A stretch of DNA of 64,000 nucleotides from Bacteroidales bacterium UBA4293. GTDB taxonomy: Bacteria > Bacteroidota > Bacteroidia > Bacteroidales > Bacteroidaceae. The notes below the pieces were generated by a model. That model did no database searches, had not been told where the DNA came from, and saw nothing but the letters and a program-made list of their open reading frames with translations. Within the stretch, counting starts at the first letter, position 1; the number at the start of each line of letters is the position of its first letter. Shown here piece after piece: positions 51,616 to 60,378 of the stretch. The stretch spans positions 43,270-107,269 of the forward strand of contig DGVD01000007.1 in assembly GCA_002395835.1 (NCBI GenBank), read 5' to 3'. The position numbers and the translations under genes are program-made.

Positions 51616-51647
51616 TTGGGATATTCCAGATGGAGTGTTTATCTTTG
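51616..51647 (+). promoter_or_regulatory. Promoter of the TauE/SafE gene
   Basis: TTG (51616-51618), 21 nt, then TATCTTTG (51640-51647), ending 4 nt before the ATG at 51652. This suggests a leaderless transcript. Confidence 0.62.
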
Positions 51648-51651
51648 CAGC

Positions 51652-52413
51652 ATGGAAGAACTGTTGCCTTATCTCATCGTCTGTCCTCTGGTGTTCCTGG
51701 CTGGTTTTATCGATGCCATTGCCGGAGGGGGTGGGCTCATTTCTCTTCCAGCCTATCTCATCGCAGGACTTCCTCCTCATGCGGCATTGGGGACCAACAA
51801 ATTCAGTTCTACCATGGGGACCACAGTGGCTACTCTTCAATATGCCCGAAACGGGTTTATCCACTGGAAACAGGTCATTGTAGCCGTTCCAGCTACGCTC
51901 ATTGGGGCTTACATCGGCTCCCGTCTGGCACTCGTAGTTCCTGAACGTACCTTCCTTATTCTCATGCTCTTTATCCTGCCCCTTACTGCAGCATATATCC
52001 TGCTTCGGAAAAAATCGCTCACGGGAAGTGAAACTCCCTACCCTCCCTTGAAGACTGCCCTCATCATCACCGTACTGGCCTTTTTCATTGGGGTGTACGA
52101 TGGTTTCTATGGACCAGGAACGGGCACATTCCTCATGATTACGCTCACGGGGCTGGCTCATGTTTCGCTGAACGATGCTGCAGGTATCACGAAGACCATC
52201 AACCTTACCTCTAACATCACCGCATTCACGGTATTTCTGGTGAATGGAGTGGTTTGGTTGCAACTGGGGTTCGTGGCTGCCCTTTTCAGCATTGCGGGCA
52301 ACTATCTGGGAGCCAGGTATTTCACCAGCAAGGGAACGCAGATTGTTCGTCCTGCCATCCTGCTGGTACTCTCCATTTTCTTCATTAAAATCTTGAATGA
52401 TCTGCTGTCATAA
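51652..52413 (+). CDS. Sulfite exporter TauE/SafE family protein
   Basis: A 253-residue inner-membrane protein with seven to eight helices. The N-terminal repeat has GFIDAIAGGGGLISLPAYLIAG (in parts; FIDAIAGGGG is the family motif) and LPPHAALGTNKFSS, and the second half repeats it with YDGFYGPGTGTFL. Such proteins move sulfite, sulfoacetate or other organic anions outward; the substrate cannot be told. The ATG at 51652 is fixed by the promoter box 4 nt upstream; the open frame from 51616 lies over the promoter. Confidence 0.88.
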   Translation: MEELLPYLIVCPLVFLAGFIDAIAGGGGLISLPAYLIAGLPPHAALGTNKFSSTMGTTVATLQYARNGFIHWKQVIVAVPATLIGAYIGSRLALVVPERTFLILMLFILPLTAAYILLRKKSLTGSETPYPPLKTALIITVLAFFIGVYDGFYGPGTGTFLMITLTGLAHVSLNDAAGITKTINLTSNITAFTVFLVNGVVWLQLGFVAALFSIAGNYLGARYFTSKGTQIVRPAILLVLSIFFIKILNDLLS

Positions 52414-52442
52414 AAAAGGGTGAGATTTCTCCCACCCTCATT
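52412..52442. terminator. Terminator between tauE-like gene and deoD
   Basis: GGGTG (52418-52422) pairs with CACCC (52433-52437) around GAGA/TCTC inner pairs, flanked by A- and T-rich runs. It probably works in both directions. Confidence 0.75.
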
Positions 52443-52460
52443 CTTTTCTAGCCTTTAGCA

Positions 52461-53171
52461 TCAAAATACAATCGCACTTTCCAGTGCCAGCTTCATCATG
52501 GTGGTAAAGGAATTCTGACGTTCCTCACTGGAGAGTTCTACATGGGTAACGAAGGAGTCTGAAATGGTAAGCAGACAGGTGGCTCTCTTACCTAGCAGCT
52601 CGGCTGTACTGAAAAGAGCAAAACTTTCCATCTCCACACAGTCCGATTGGGTACGTTCCTTGATTTCCTGCCAGGTCTCCGTAGCAGAATAGAATACATC
52701 GCTGGAGTGTACCACGGCCAGCTTACAGTCTATATTCAGTTCCTTTGCCTTTTTTAGGATAATCTCATTCAGTTCAGCACTAGGCAGGATAACCTTGCTT
52801 TCCTGACCACTGAGAATCCGGGCAAAAGTGGAGTCACTATAGGCAGAACTGGAGAGTACCACATCCATCACATTCAGTCGTTCCGTATAGCTTCCGGCCG
52901 ATCCTATTCTTATGATGTTCTCCACATTGTAGAACTTATAAAGCTCATAGGAATAAATACCTATACTGGGCATGCCCATGCCACTAGCCATAACAGATAC
53001 AGGCACATCCTTATAAGTACCCGTGTAGCCCAGACAGTTGCGCACAGAGGTTACCAGCTTCGCATCCGTCAGGAAGGTCTCAGCCACGAACTTGGCACGT
53101 AAGGGGTCTCCTGGCATCAGCACGGTCTTGGCAAATGCGCCGTCTTTAGCATTAATATGAGGTGTTGCCAT
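52461..53171 (-). CDS. deoD: Purine nucleoside phosphorylase DeoD type
   Basis: Splits purine (deoxy)nucleosides with phosphate for salvage. At 236 residues it is the size of the hexameric E. coli type. Start MATPHINAKDGAFAKTVLMPG is nearly the family consensus, with the phosphate-binding GDPLRAK (~21), GSAGSY (~91) and the active-site stretch VEMESFALF (~179) and TISDSF (~203). It stands alone between two plus-strand genes; the promoter is not clear (ATTATTTG at 53214-53221 is one mismatch). Confidence 0.96.
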   Translation of the reverse strand: MATPHINAKDGAFAKTVLMPGDPLRAKFVAETFLTDAKLVTSVRNCLGYTGTYKDVPVSVMASGMGMPSIGIYSYELYKFYNVENIIRIGSAGSYTERLNVMDVVLSSSAYSDSTFARILSGQESKVILPSAELNEIILKKAKELNIDCKLAVVHSSDVFYSATETWQEIKERTQSDCVEMESFALFSTAELLGKRATCLLTISDSFVTHVELSSEERQNSFTTMMKLALESAIVF

Positions 53172-53275
53172 AATATTTAGATTTTTAGTTTATTTCTTGC
53201 TCTTTCCGCAAATTTCGCAAATAATATGCAAACTTCCAAATTTTTTTCTTCATTTTAAGTCTTCTTCCTCAAGGC

Positions 53276-53306
53276 TTGCAAAAAAGAATTTTCCTGTTTA
53301 TATTTG
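53276..53306 (+). promoter_or_regulatory. Promoter of the PBP4-type gene
   Basis: TTG (53276-53278), 20 nt, then TATATTTG (53299-53306), 16 nt before the ATG at 53323. Confidence 0.65.
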
Positions 53307-53322
53307 CAGAAAACAAAAGAAG

Positions 53323-54543
53323 ATGAAGGCAGTTCTATTTACACTGATGGCAGTTCTGGGTAGCCTGACGCTACAAGCTCAAGACCTGAATATCTTGAAA
53401 TTCCAGATAGACAGCATCATGGCCTCACACCCACTCATGAAGCAGGCCACGTGTGGCATCATGGTCTATGATGCTACGCTAGACAGCACCATATACAGGC
53501 ATGAGGAGAAAAAACTGCATCGTCCTGCCTCTACGACCAAGTTGTTCACTTGTGCCACAGCTTTACGTTTCCTGGGGGCCGACTACGGCATCCACACGCG
53601 TCTCTACACTACGGCTGATACAGATTATGTCTGGGTCAATGAGAAGTGGAAAAAAGTGCTGGAGGGGGATCTTTTCATTGAAGGGAATTTCGACCCTACG
53701 TTCACTAGTGCCGACTTAGATTCCATGCTGCAGAAGACTTTCGTCAAGGAGGAAATAGACAGCATTGCTGGAAATATCTATACCGATGTAACGATGAAAA
53801 ACCGTACCCTGGGAGGTGCCGGATGGTGCTGGGATGATGAGGGGGACGATTTCCCACTCCTTTCTCCGTTGCTCATCGATAAGGATACGTGTTTCGTAAG
53901 TAAGTTCCTGTGTAAGCTGGACAGTCTGGGTGTGGGTTTCCAAGGGGTGGTGAGCGATAGCATCGTTCCTTCTGAAGCTACTTTACTTGCTGAGAAATGC
54001 ACCTCCCTGGGCGACTTGATACCAGAGTGCCTGAAGAATAGCAACAACCGGTATGCGGAGGCTATCCTCTACCAACTGGGGAACCTGAACACGGTGGACT
54101 ACGACCCTACTTCTGAATCTTTGAAATACGTGAACCAGTTTGTAGAGGAATTGGGGTTCAACAAGCAAGATTTCCGTTTCGTGGACGGGAGTGGACTGTC
54201 TTTCTATAATGCCGTAACAGCCCAGGTGGAAGTGGAACTACTGAAGTACATCTACTCCAAGACCGACTTATTCGACTTTTTCCAGGAGGCTTTGCCTATT
54301 GCTGGAAAGGATGGCACATTGGAAAAACGCATGAAGGGCACTAACGCTGAGAATAGGGTCTATGCCAAAACAGGTTCCATCACAGGAACATATACCTTGG
54401 CTGGTTACTTATACAGAAAAGACAGACACTTGCTCATCTTCGCCATCCTGAACGATGGAGTACCTTATGGTGAGGGAAACAACATTAGGAAAATGCAGGA
54501 TCAGATTCTGCACATATTGGCTGCAGCCCCTAAAGCACGTTGA
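53323..54543 (+). CDS. dacB: D-alanyl-D-alanine carboxypeptidase/endopeptidase (PBP4, S13 family)
   Basis: Periplasmic penicillin-binding protein that trims or cleaves peptidoglycan cross-links. It has 406 residues. A signal peptide (AVLFTLMAVLGSLTLQAQ) is followed by the catalytic SxxK in PASTTKLFT (~69), SxN in LKNSNNRYAEA (~240), and KTG in YAKTGSITGTY (~349), all three penicillin-binding motifs. The start at 53323 is chosen because the longer frame from 53197 crosses the promoter. The end overlaps the convergent gltS by 14 nt. Confidence 0.95.
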   Translation: MKAVLFTLMAVLGSLTLQAQDLNILKFQIDSIMASHPLMKQATCGIMVYDATLDSTIYRHEEKKLHRPASTTKLFTCATALRFLGADYGIHTRLYTTADTDYVWVNEKWKKVLEGDLFIEGNFDPTFTSADLDSMLQKTFVKEEIDSIAGNIYTDVTMKNRTLGGAGWCWDDEGDDFPLLSPLLIDKDTCFVSKFLCKLDSLGVGFQGVVSDSIVPSEATLLAEKCTSLGDLIPECLKNSNNRYAEAILYQLGNLNTVDYDPTSESLKYVNQFVEELGFNKQDFRFVDGSGLSFYNAVTAQVEVELLKYIYSKTDLFDFFQEALPIAGKDGTLEKRMKGTNAENRVYAKTGSITGTYTLAGYLYRKDRHLLIFAILNDGVPYGEGNNIRKMQDQILHILAAAPKAR

Positions 54544-55753
54544 TAAAGAACGTGATCAGAAGACTGTTCACAAAGTCGGTGAACATACTCCCCACAATAG
54601 GAATAATCAGAAACGCCTTCACAGAAGGTACGTACTTGTCGCACACCGCCTGAATATTGGCCATGGCATTCGGAGTGGCACCCATTCCGAAACCGCAGAA
54701 TCCTGCAGATAGGACTGCTGCATCGTAATCACGTCCCATCACCCTAAAGCATACGAAATAGGCAAACAGCACCATAATAATCACTTGTGTGCCTAGCATG
54801 AGGCATAGAGGTAGTGCCAAACTGGCTAGCTCCCAGAGTTTGAGGGAAATCATGGCTATACCTAGAAAGAGCGACAGACAAATACCTCCTAGCTCATCTA
54901 TCTCTCGCATAGGAGTTCCTATCCAGTTGTGTCCGAATTCATCCATATTTCGGATAATGCACCCGGCTAGCAGACCACCCATATAGATTGGGAAAGTCAC
55001 TCCCGTAAGGTCCAGCAAGTAGCTCACCAGGGTACCCGCACCCACAGCTATGATAAGCAGGTAGAGGGCCTTGGTGTAATTTCCTTTGCTCTTCAGTTTG
55101 TCGGCCTGAGATTTCACCAGACTCTCTGCCAGTTCTGCTTCTCCTGATCGACTATGCTTCTGCGCAGGACTTTTGGATTTCAGCAGGTGATGCTTCTCTA
55201 TGAGGCGTTGTGCCAAAGGACCACCCACCAGGGAACCAGCCACCAGTCCGAAGGTAGCAGCAGCGGTAGTCAGCGAGGTAGCTCCAGTAACCCCCATCTG
55301 CTCCAAGATAGGACCGAAGGCTCCTGAAGTGCCATGTCCTCCCACCATTGGAATGGAGCCAGCGGTCATGCCCACCAAGCCATCCAGACCCAGACCCATG
55401 GCTATACCCACAGCTACACCGTTCTGTATCACCACCAGCACAGCCACCAGTAGCACCATCATCAGCAAGGGTTTTCCCCCCATCTTAATGGTCTTGAAAT
55501 TAGCCTGATAACCCACAGAGGTAAAGAAGAACACCATAAAGAGGTTCTTCAGTGTACTGTCGAAACCCACCTCAAACAGACCCAGCATATAACCCAGCAA
55601 GGTGATGAAGGCAAACAGCAGTCCACCCACCACAGGCGAAGGGATGCAGAAACGCTGCAACAGACTGATACGGTCCTTCAGGTAGGAACCCACCCAAAGT
55701 GCCACCACAGCTGCGCATAAAGTCTGATATAGATCCAGGTTTGTCATGGTCAT
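54530..55753 (-). CDS. gltS: Sodium/glutamate symporter GltS
   Basis: An inner-membrane Na+-coupled glutamate uptake protein. It has 407 residues, about ten helices. Characteristic stretches: LKDRISLLQRFCIPSPVVGGLLFA (in parts; FCIPSPVVGG, ~35), GMTAGSIPMVGGHGTSGAFG (~128-147) and the second copy SAGFCGFGMGATPNAMANIQAV (~345, FGMGATPNAMAN). The start overlaps the stop of the other transporter gene (ATGA). It is last in a unit with glmM and a DAACS transporter, so two different acidic amino acid transporters are made together. Confidence 0.94.
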   Translation of the reverse strand: MTMTNLDLYQTLCAAVVALWVGSYLKDRISLLQRFCIPSPVVGGLLFAFITLLGYMLGLFEVGFDSTLKNLFMVFFFTSVGYQANFKTIKMGGKPLLMMVLLVAVLVVIQNGVAVGIAMGLGLDGLVGMTAGSIPMVGGHGTSGAFGPILEQMGVTGATSLTTAAATFGLVAGSLVGGPLAQRLIEKHHLLKSKSPAQKHSRSGEAELAESLVKSQADKLKSKGNYTKALYLLIIAVGAGTLVSYLLDLTGVTFPIYMGGLLAGCIIRNMDEFGHNWIGTPMREIDELGGICLSLFLGIAMISLKLWELASLALPLCLMLGTQVIIMVLFAYFVCFRVMGRDYDAAVLSAGFCGFGMGATPNAMANIQAVCDKYVPSVKAFLIIPIVGSMFTDFVNSLLITFFINVL

Positions 55754-56967
55754 TCGTTTTTATGAGAAACTTTAGCCACCAGCACTGAGGCCACCACATT
55801 GCCCGTTGCGTTCAGCAACGTAGCTGGAGCATCCATCAGGGTAGCTATCACCATCAGGGCTGCAGCCAGTTCAGGAGAATACCCTAAAATGGAGCAGATA
55901 AGCAGCTCCCCGGTCATTCCTCCACTGGGGATGGCACCCACTACCAGACTGGAAATCAGGGCTACAGATACGATGACGAACCCATTCAGTTCCAACCCAT
56001 GAAGACCTCCGAATATCGTCATCAAGAACACGATTTTCACCACTGCTATGGCCACTGAACCATCCTTGTGTATGTTGGTCCCAAAAGGCACCACCGTAGA
56101 GGCAATGCTGGAAGGCACACCCATATTCACGGCAGCTTCTATATTAAAAGGAATACAGGCAGCACTGGATGAAGTACCGATGGCAGTCAGGGAAGGAGGC
56201 AGGATATTCCTCCAGTAGGCCCTGAGCAGTTCTTTCCCTCCAGCCAGATAGATAAAGACCGAGTATAGTCCAAAGTAAACCACCACGGTGATAATCAAGA
56301 ACAGCACACAAGCCCCTAGATATCCCTCCACTATCTGACCCCCTAGCATTCCGATGGTTGCAGCAAAGTAGCATCCCAGACACACCGGAGCCAAGTACAT
56401 CAGATAATCCATCATTTTCAGCACCACACTGGAGCCCGACTCCAGGAAAGCTGCCACAGCCTCCCCTTTCTCTCCACAAGCAGCAGTAGCCAGTCCGAAG
56501 ACCACAGAGAAGATTATCAGAGGAAGTAGATGGGCTTTCTCAAACATTTGGAGGAACTCTGGAACGGTAACTGTACCAACCAGCATGTCGCCCAGACTCA
56601 TCTCATTCTGAGGTAGTTCAGCAGCACCCGTCAGCACGATGGTACTCCGGTCCACCCCCGTCATAGGGTTATACACCAGGATACAAAGGTAACTCAGGAT
56701 AGCCAGCACCAGAGATATGCCCAGGAACACCAGTAAGGTATTCACCAGCACCCGTCCAGCCATTTCAGAGCGCTTCATGGTGCACATGGCCGAAGCCACG
56801 CTCAAGCACACGATGGGCACCACCAGCACATACATGAAATTCATGAAGATGTCGCCAATGGGTTTCACCACAGCGGCATCCTCACCAAATATCATTCCAC
56901 AGATGCCACCGGTCACAATGCCCAGCAGCAAAAGAATCGTGGAGGTGTAGTTCTTGATTACATTCAT
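55750..56967 (-). CDS. Dicarboxylate/amino acid:cation symporter (DAACS family)
   Basis: A 405-residue inner-membrane transporter of the GltPh/DctA fold for glutamate, aspartate or C4-dicarboxylates. The hairpin motif IGTSSSAACIPFNIEAA (~265), followed by VVPFGTNIHKDGSVAIAV (~290) and IPSGGMTGELLICSILGYSPELAAALMVI-type hairpin 2 (~345), are diagnostic. The binding motif is TNIHKDG where the family has TxNxDG, so specificity may differ. It begins 6 nt after glmM and overlaps gltS by 4 nt. Confidence 0.9.
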   Translation of the reverse strand: MNVIKNYTSTILLLLGIVTGGICGMIFGEDAAVVKPIGDIFMNFMYVLVVPIVCLSVASAMCTMKRSEMAGRVLVNTLLVFLGISLVLAILSYLCILVYNPMTGVDRSTIVLTGAAELPQNEMSLGDMLVGTVTVPEFLQMFEKAHLLPLIIFSVVFGLATAACGEKGEAVAAFLESGSSVVLKMMDYLMYLAPVCLGCYFAATIGMLGGQIVEGYLGACVLFLIITVVVYFGLYSVFIYLAGGKELLRAYWRNILPPSLTAIGTSSSAACIPFNIEAAVNMGVPSSIASTVVPFGTNIHKDGSVAIAVVKIVFLMTIFGGLHGLELNGFVIVSVALISSLVVGAIPSGGMTGELLICSILGYSPELAAALMVIATLMDAPATLLNATGNVVASVLVAKVSHKNE

Positions 56968-56973
56968 TCAAAA

Positions 56974-58362
56974 TTACTTGGTCATGGCATACACAATGTC
57001 CATGATCTTCTTTCCTATCTCATCGGCCTTCTCCATGGTAGCAGCCTCACTGTACACACGGATGATAGGCTCAGTGTTACTCTTGCGCAAGTGAACCCAG
57101 CAGTCGGCAAAGTCTATCTTCACCCCGTCCACATCGTTGATCTGCTCGTTCTTATAGAGTTCCTTCACCTTCAGCAGAATAGCATCCACGTCGGTGCTAG
57201 GAGTCAGGTCTATGCGGTTCTTGGCAATGCAGTACTCCGGATAAGTGGCACGCAGCTCACTCACCTTCTTGCCCTCGTGTGCCAGATGGCTCAGGAACAG
57301 AGCGATGCCTACCAGGGCGTCTCTACCGTAGTGGCTTTCTGGGTAGATGACTCCACCATTGCCTTCACCACCTATCACGGCTCCCACCTCTTTCATCTTG
57401 GTAGTTACGTTCACCTCACCCACTGCAGATGCATAGTAAGTACCACCATACTTGTTGGTTACATCCCGCAGGGCACGGGTAGAGCTCAGGTTAGAAACCG
57501 TATTGCCTGGAGTGTGCTTCAGTACATAATCTGCCACGGTCACCAGGGTGTATTCCTCACCATACATGCGTCCATCCTCACAGATGAAGGCCAGACGGTC
57601 CACATCCGGGTCTACCACGAAGGCTACATCATAGTCGCCCCCCTTCATCAGGTTCATAATGTCGCCCAGGTTCTTCTCCAGGGGTTCCGGATTATGCTGG
57701 AAATCACCGGTTGGTTCTCCATAGAGCAACTTCACGGTCTTCACACCCAGCTTGTCCAGCAGCTTAGGCAGGATAATACCACCCACGGAATTGATGGTAT
57801 CCAGTGCCACCCGGAAGTTCGCTTTGCGGATAGCCTCCACATCCACCAGCTTCAGGCTCAGCACCTGGTCTATATGCTTCTCATCGAAGGTGAAATCCTC
57901 TTTGTAGTGACCCACATGGTCCACATCGGCATAGCAGAAGTCCTCTGCCTCGGCCATCTTCAGCACCTCGTTGCCTTCAGCAGCGTTCAGGAACTCACCC
58001 TTCTCGTTCAGCAGCTTCAGGGCATTCCACTGACGGGGGTTATGACTGGCAGTCAGGATAATACCCCCACAAGAACCGGTCATGGTCACAGCCAGCTCGG
58101 TAGTAGGTGTGGTAGCTAAACCTATATTAATTACATCGAAGCCCATCCCCATCAGGGTACCGCACACCACATTCTTCACCATCTCACCGGAGATGCGCGC
58201 GTCACGACCCACCACGATGGTGTTCGTCTTTACGGAAGTGTTCTTACGGATGAAGACAGCATAAGCCGAAGTAAACTTAACAATGTCTAGGGGGTTCAGA
58301 CCATCGCCCACAGGACCACCTATGGTACCACGAATGCCTGAAATAGATTTAATCAGTGTCAT
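56974..58362 (-). CDS. glmM: Phosphoglucosamine mutase-like alpha-D-phosphohexomutase
   Basis: Converts glucosamine 6-phosphate to the 1-phosphate for peptidoglycan and LPS synthesis. It has 462 residues with the phosphoserine loop LTASHNPRQWNALKLLN (~103), Mg site VVDPDVDRLAFI (~245), GGEGNGGVIYPESHYGRDA (~330) and C-terminal phosphate site RKSNTEPIIRVYSEA (~425). The start MTLIKSISGIRGTIGG is typical. It begins 27 nt after tRNA-Thr with no terminator or -7 box in between, so it is likely read from the tRNA promoter. Codons are more GC-rich than in the left half of the window. Confidence 0.92.
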   Translation of the reverse strand: MTLIKSISGIRGTIGGPVGDGLNPLDIVKFTSAYAVFIRKNTSVKTNTIVVGRDARISGEMVKNVVCGTLMGMGFDVINIGLATTPTTELAVTMTGSCGGIILTASHNPRQWNALKLLNEKGEFLNAAEGNEVLKMAEAEDFCYADVDHVGHYKEDFTFDEKHIDQVLSLKLVDVEAIRKANFRVALDTINSVGGIILPKLLDKLGVKTVKLLYGEPTGDFQHNPEPLEKNLGDIMNLMKGGDYDVAFVVDPDVDRLAFICEDGRMYGEEYTLVTVADYVLKHTPGNTVSNLSSTRALRDVTNKYGGTYYASAVGEVNVTTKMKEVGAVIGGEGNGGVIYPESHYGRDALVGIALFLSHLAHEGKKVSELRATYPEYCIAKNRIDLTPSTDVDAILLKVKELYKNEQINDVDGVKIDFADCWVHLRKSNTEPIIRVYSEAATMEKADEIGKKIMDIVYAMTK

Positions 58363-58389
58363 AAGCTAAAAAAATAAATCATAAGGAAG

Positions 58390-58462
<73 letters not shown>

Positions 58463-58493
58463 AAAAAAAATCCTGAGAACATGCGTCTCAGGA
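58463..58493 (-). terminator. Hairpin between tRNA-Asp and tRNA-Thr
   Basis: The stem TCCTGAGA (58471-58478) / TCTCAGGA (58486-58493) with a 7-nt loop is followed on the minus strand by eight T residues. It looks like a full intrinsic terminator, yet tRNA-Thr has no promoter of its own, so partial read-through is expected. Confidence 0.8.
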
Positions 58494-58495
58494 TG

Positions 58496-58569
58496 CGGTG
58501 CGTACGAGGCTCGAACTCGTGACCCCCTGCGTGACAGGCAGATATTCTAACCAACTGAACTAACGCACC
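58496..58569 (-). tRNA. tRNA-Asp (anticodon GTC), copy 1
   Basis: Minus-strand sequence starts GGTGCGTTAGTTCAGTTGG. The anticodon loop CTGTCAC contains GTC, the T arm is ACGAGTTCGAGCCTCGT, and the discriminator is G as expected for Asp. It is identical to copy 2, 106 bp away. Confidence 0.96.
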
Positions 58570-58601
58570 AATTTTTTCTATCAATGCACAAACCCTGAAA
58601 G

Positions 58602-58675
58602 CGGTGCGTACGAGGCTCGAACTCGTGACCCCCTGCGTGACAGGCAGATATTCTAACCAACTGAACTAACGCACC
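58602..58675 (-). tRNA. tRNA-Asp (anticodon GTC), copy 2
   Basis: Identical in sequence to the downstream copy at 58496-58569. It is the promoter-proximal member of the tRNA run, 21 nt from the -7 box. Confidence 0.96.
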
Positions 58676-58696
58676 AGTTTTTCAAGTTTGCGGATG

Positions 58697-58727
58697 CAAA
58701 GGTAGTACAAATTTTCAAACCCGCAAA
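58697..58727 (-). promoter_or_regulatory. Promoter of the tRNA-Asp/tRNA-Thr/glmM run
   Basis: On the minus strand TTTG (58724-58727), 19 nt, then TACCTTTG (58697-58704). It has the same -7 box as the tRNA-Pro promoter. Confidence 0.8.
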
Positions 58728-58749
58728 CTTTTGGACCCTTTTTTTCGGC

Positions 58750-59271
58750 CTATAAGATTTTTTGAAGCAACAAGGCATCGGCTGGACCATCGGCTAGCAG
58801 AAGCCAGTCCTTGAGCTGATGCTCCACATGGTATCCTGAATGCCGGAACAAGGATACGGCTCCTTCATTCCCACTAGGGGTGTATGCATAAAGCTGATGC
58901 AGCCTGAGGTGCTCCCGGGCATAGTCCTCTAGCAGACCCAGCATGTGCATGGCTAAACCTTGCCCTCTATACGGAGCAAAGACCAGCACCCCTACCTCGG
59001 CTCTGAGATGCTGCGGTGAGAAGTTGGACAAATCCACCAGCCCCACTGGAGTCTCGTCATCCTTTCGCACAGCTACCAGCCTCAGTTGTCGGTCGGTATA
59101 GATGTCCCCGGTCACATCAGCCAGATACTGGCGCAGCATGAACCTACTGTAAGGCCCCGTCTGCTCCCCCAGCCACCAGATGGAAGAATCGTTCTCCTCC
59201 CGGTACAGCAGCTCCAAGTCCTCCGGCTCCACAGGACGCAGGTACAGCGTATCGTCACTCAGCAGTCTCAT
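58750..59271 (-). CDS. GNAT family N-acetyltransferase (RimJ/RimL-like)
   Basis: A 173-residue acetyl-CoA-dependent acetyltransferase. It begins LLSDDTLYLRPVEPEDLELLY, typical of the RimJ/RimL group, and has the acetyl-CoA loop FAPYRGQGLAMHML (~102) and VSLFRHSGYHVE (~146). The substrate (protein N terminus, spermidine or antibiotic) is unknown. It overlaps the upstream membrane protein by 17 nt and ends a recR-membrane protein-GNAT unit. Confidence 0.88.
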   Translation of the reverse strand: MRLLSDDTLYLRPVEPEDLELLYREENDSSIWWLGEQTGPYSRFMLRQYLADVTGDIYTDRQLRLVAVRKDDETPVGLVDLSNFSPQHLRAEVGVLVFAPYRGQGLAMHMLGLLEDYAREHLRLHQLYAYTPSGNEGAVSLFRHSGYHVEHQLKDWLLLADGPADALLLQKIL

Positions 59272-59677
59272 CGTCTTGCAGTAATTTATTATACTCCTTC
59301 TCTGAAGGATAAACCAGCCAGAGGGCCAGCATGCAGATGAGCCAGCAGAACGCTATGGAAGTCTGCAGAGTGAAGTAATAGCTCACTAGCGTCATCACCG
59401 TAGCTGCCAGCATCAGGCTGATACGAATCTGGCACTTTATACGGTACATATTGAAACCCTGTTCCCTAACCTGCTGCTTTGCCTTGGCCGTGCCCAGCAT
59501 CCTCCAGGCCAGATAAATATTCGTCAGCATAACTAGCACACACGCTGTACTCAGTACATAAATCATATTCGGGTCAGTAGCTAGTTGCCCCTGGGGTAGC
59601 ACCCCCGTCAGGAACAGCACCACTATGAGCACATTCACCAGACTGATTCCACAAAACTGTATTTTCAGTAGTTTCAT
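59255..59677 (-). CDS. Small four-helix membrane protein, function unknown
   Basis: A 140-residue protein with four hydrophobic segments (LVNVLIVVLFLTGVL; VLSTACVLVMLTNIYLAW; LMLAATVMTLVSYYFTL; AFCWLICMLALWLVY) and a charged C-terminal tail (PSEKEYNKLLQDDE). No known domain was recognised. It starts 9 nt after recR and overlaps the GNAT gene by 17 nt. Confidence 0.75.
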   Translation of the reverse strand: MKLLKIQFCGISLVNVLIVVLFLTGVLPQGQLATDPNMIYVLSTACVLVMLTNIYLAWRMLGTAKAKQQVREQGFNMYRIKCQIRISLMLAATVMTLVSYYFTLQTSIAFCWLICMLALWLVYPSEKEYNKLLQDDETAE

Positions 59678-59686
59678 TTTCCTATT

Positions 59687-60304
59687 TTAATATTTACCAT
59701 TAAACTCCGTTCGGTTTAGGATGCTCCGTCCCAGGGTCACCTCATCGGCATACTGCAGCTCATCGCCCACGGAAATACCCCGGGCTATGATGGTTACCTT
59801 CACCGGTAAGCCAGAAAGTTTCCGGTACAGGTAGAAGTTGGTGGTATCCCCTTCCATGGTGCTGCTCAGGGCCAGAATCACCTCCTTGATGCCTCCAGCC
59901 TTCACCCGCTCCACCAGGCTCTCTATCTCCAAATCACTGGGCCCGATGCCTTCCATGGGAGAAATCACGCCTCCCAGCACATGATACAGGCCCCAGAACT
60001 GCTGCGTGTTCTCCACAGCCATCACATCCTGAATGTTCTCCACCACACACACCGTAGAGGCATCCCGTTTCGGATTCACGCAGATGGGGCACACCTCCGT
60101 ATCGGAGATGTTGTGGCACACCTTGCAGCGTTTCACGTCCCGGGAAAGGGTGAGCAGAGCACTGGCAAAATTCTGGGTGGTCTGCGGCTCCTGACGCAGC
60201 AAGTGAAGCACCAGCCTGAGGGCTGTTTTCCTTCCTATACCGGGCAGTTTGGCGAATTCCTCCACCGCATTTTCCAGCAACTGTGACGGATATTGTTGTT
60301 CCAT
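59687..60304 (-). CDS. recR: Recombination mediator protein RecR
   Basis: Works with RecF/RecO to load RecA at gaps. It has 205 residues: helix-hairpin-helix FAKLPGIGRKTALRLVLHLL (~13-32), a zinc finger CKVCHNISDTEVCPIC (~57-72) and the Toprim domain VCVVENIQDVMAVE (~83) with EVILALSSTMEGDTT (~140). It is divergent from engB across ~75 bp with facing promoters and is the first gene of a three-gene unit. Confidence 0.97.
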   Translation of the reverse strand: MEQQYPSQLLENAVEEFAKLPGIGRKTALRLVLHLLRQEPQTTQNFASALLTLSRDVKRCKVCHNISDTEVCPICVNPKRDASTVCVVENIQDVMAVENTQQFWGLYHVLGGVISPMEGIGPSDLEIESLVERVKAGGIKEVILALSSTMEGDTTNFYLYRKLSGLPVKVTIIARGISVGDELQYADEVTLGRSILNRTEFNGKY

Positions 60305-60321
60305 ATTGTATTATTTTTCCG

Positions 60322-60329
60322 CAAAGATA
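60322..60329 (-). promoter_or_regulatory. Promoter -7 box of recR
   Basis: The minus strand reads TATCTTTG, 17 nt before the ATG at 60304. Confidence 0.55.
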
Positions 60330-60351
60330 GCTTAGTTTCTTGATATTTGAC

Positions 60352-60359
60352 TAACTTTG
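60352..60359 (+). promoter_or_regulatory. Promoter -7 box of engB
   Basis: TAACTTTG lies 19 nt before the ATG at 60379. Confidence 0.55.
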
Positions 60360-60378
60360 CATCGTAAAAATACAAAAG

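Noticed and set aside
51613..52263. 216-codon minus-strand frame over the TauE/SafE gene
   Set aside because: Low-complexity, Arg/Gly/Ser-rich translation without hydrophobic core; the plus strand encodes a convincing membrane protein.
57091..58119. Long open frame (342 codons) on the plus strand antisense to glmM
   Set aside because: It is a mirror of a highly conserved gene with GC-rich third positions; its translation (His/Gln-rich, no motif) resembles nothing, and glmM has all family motifs.
58602..58675. Second tRNA-Asp as an assembly duplication
   Set aside because: The spacers between and around the copies differ (58570-58601 versus 58463-58495), and tandem identical tRNAs are common.
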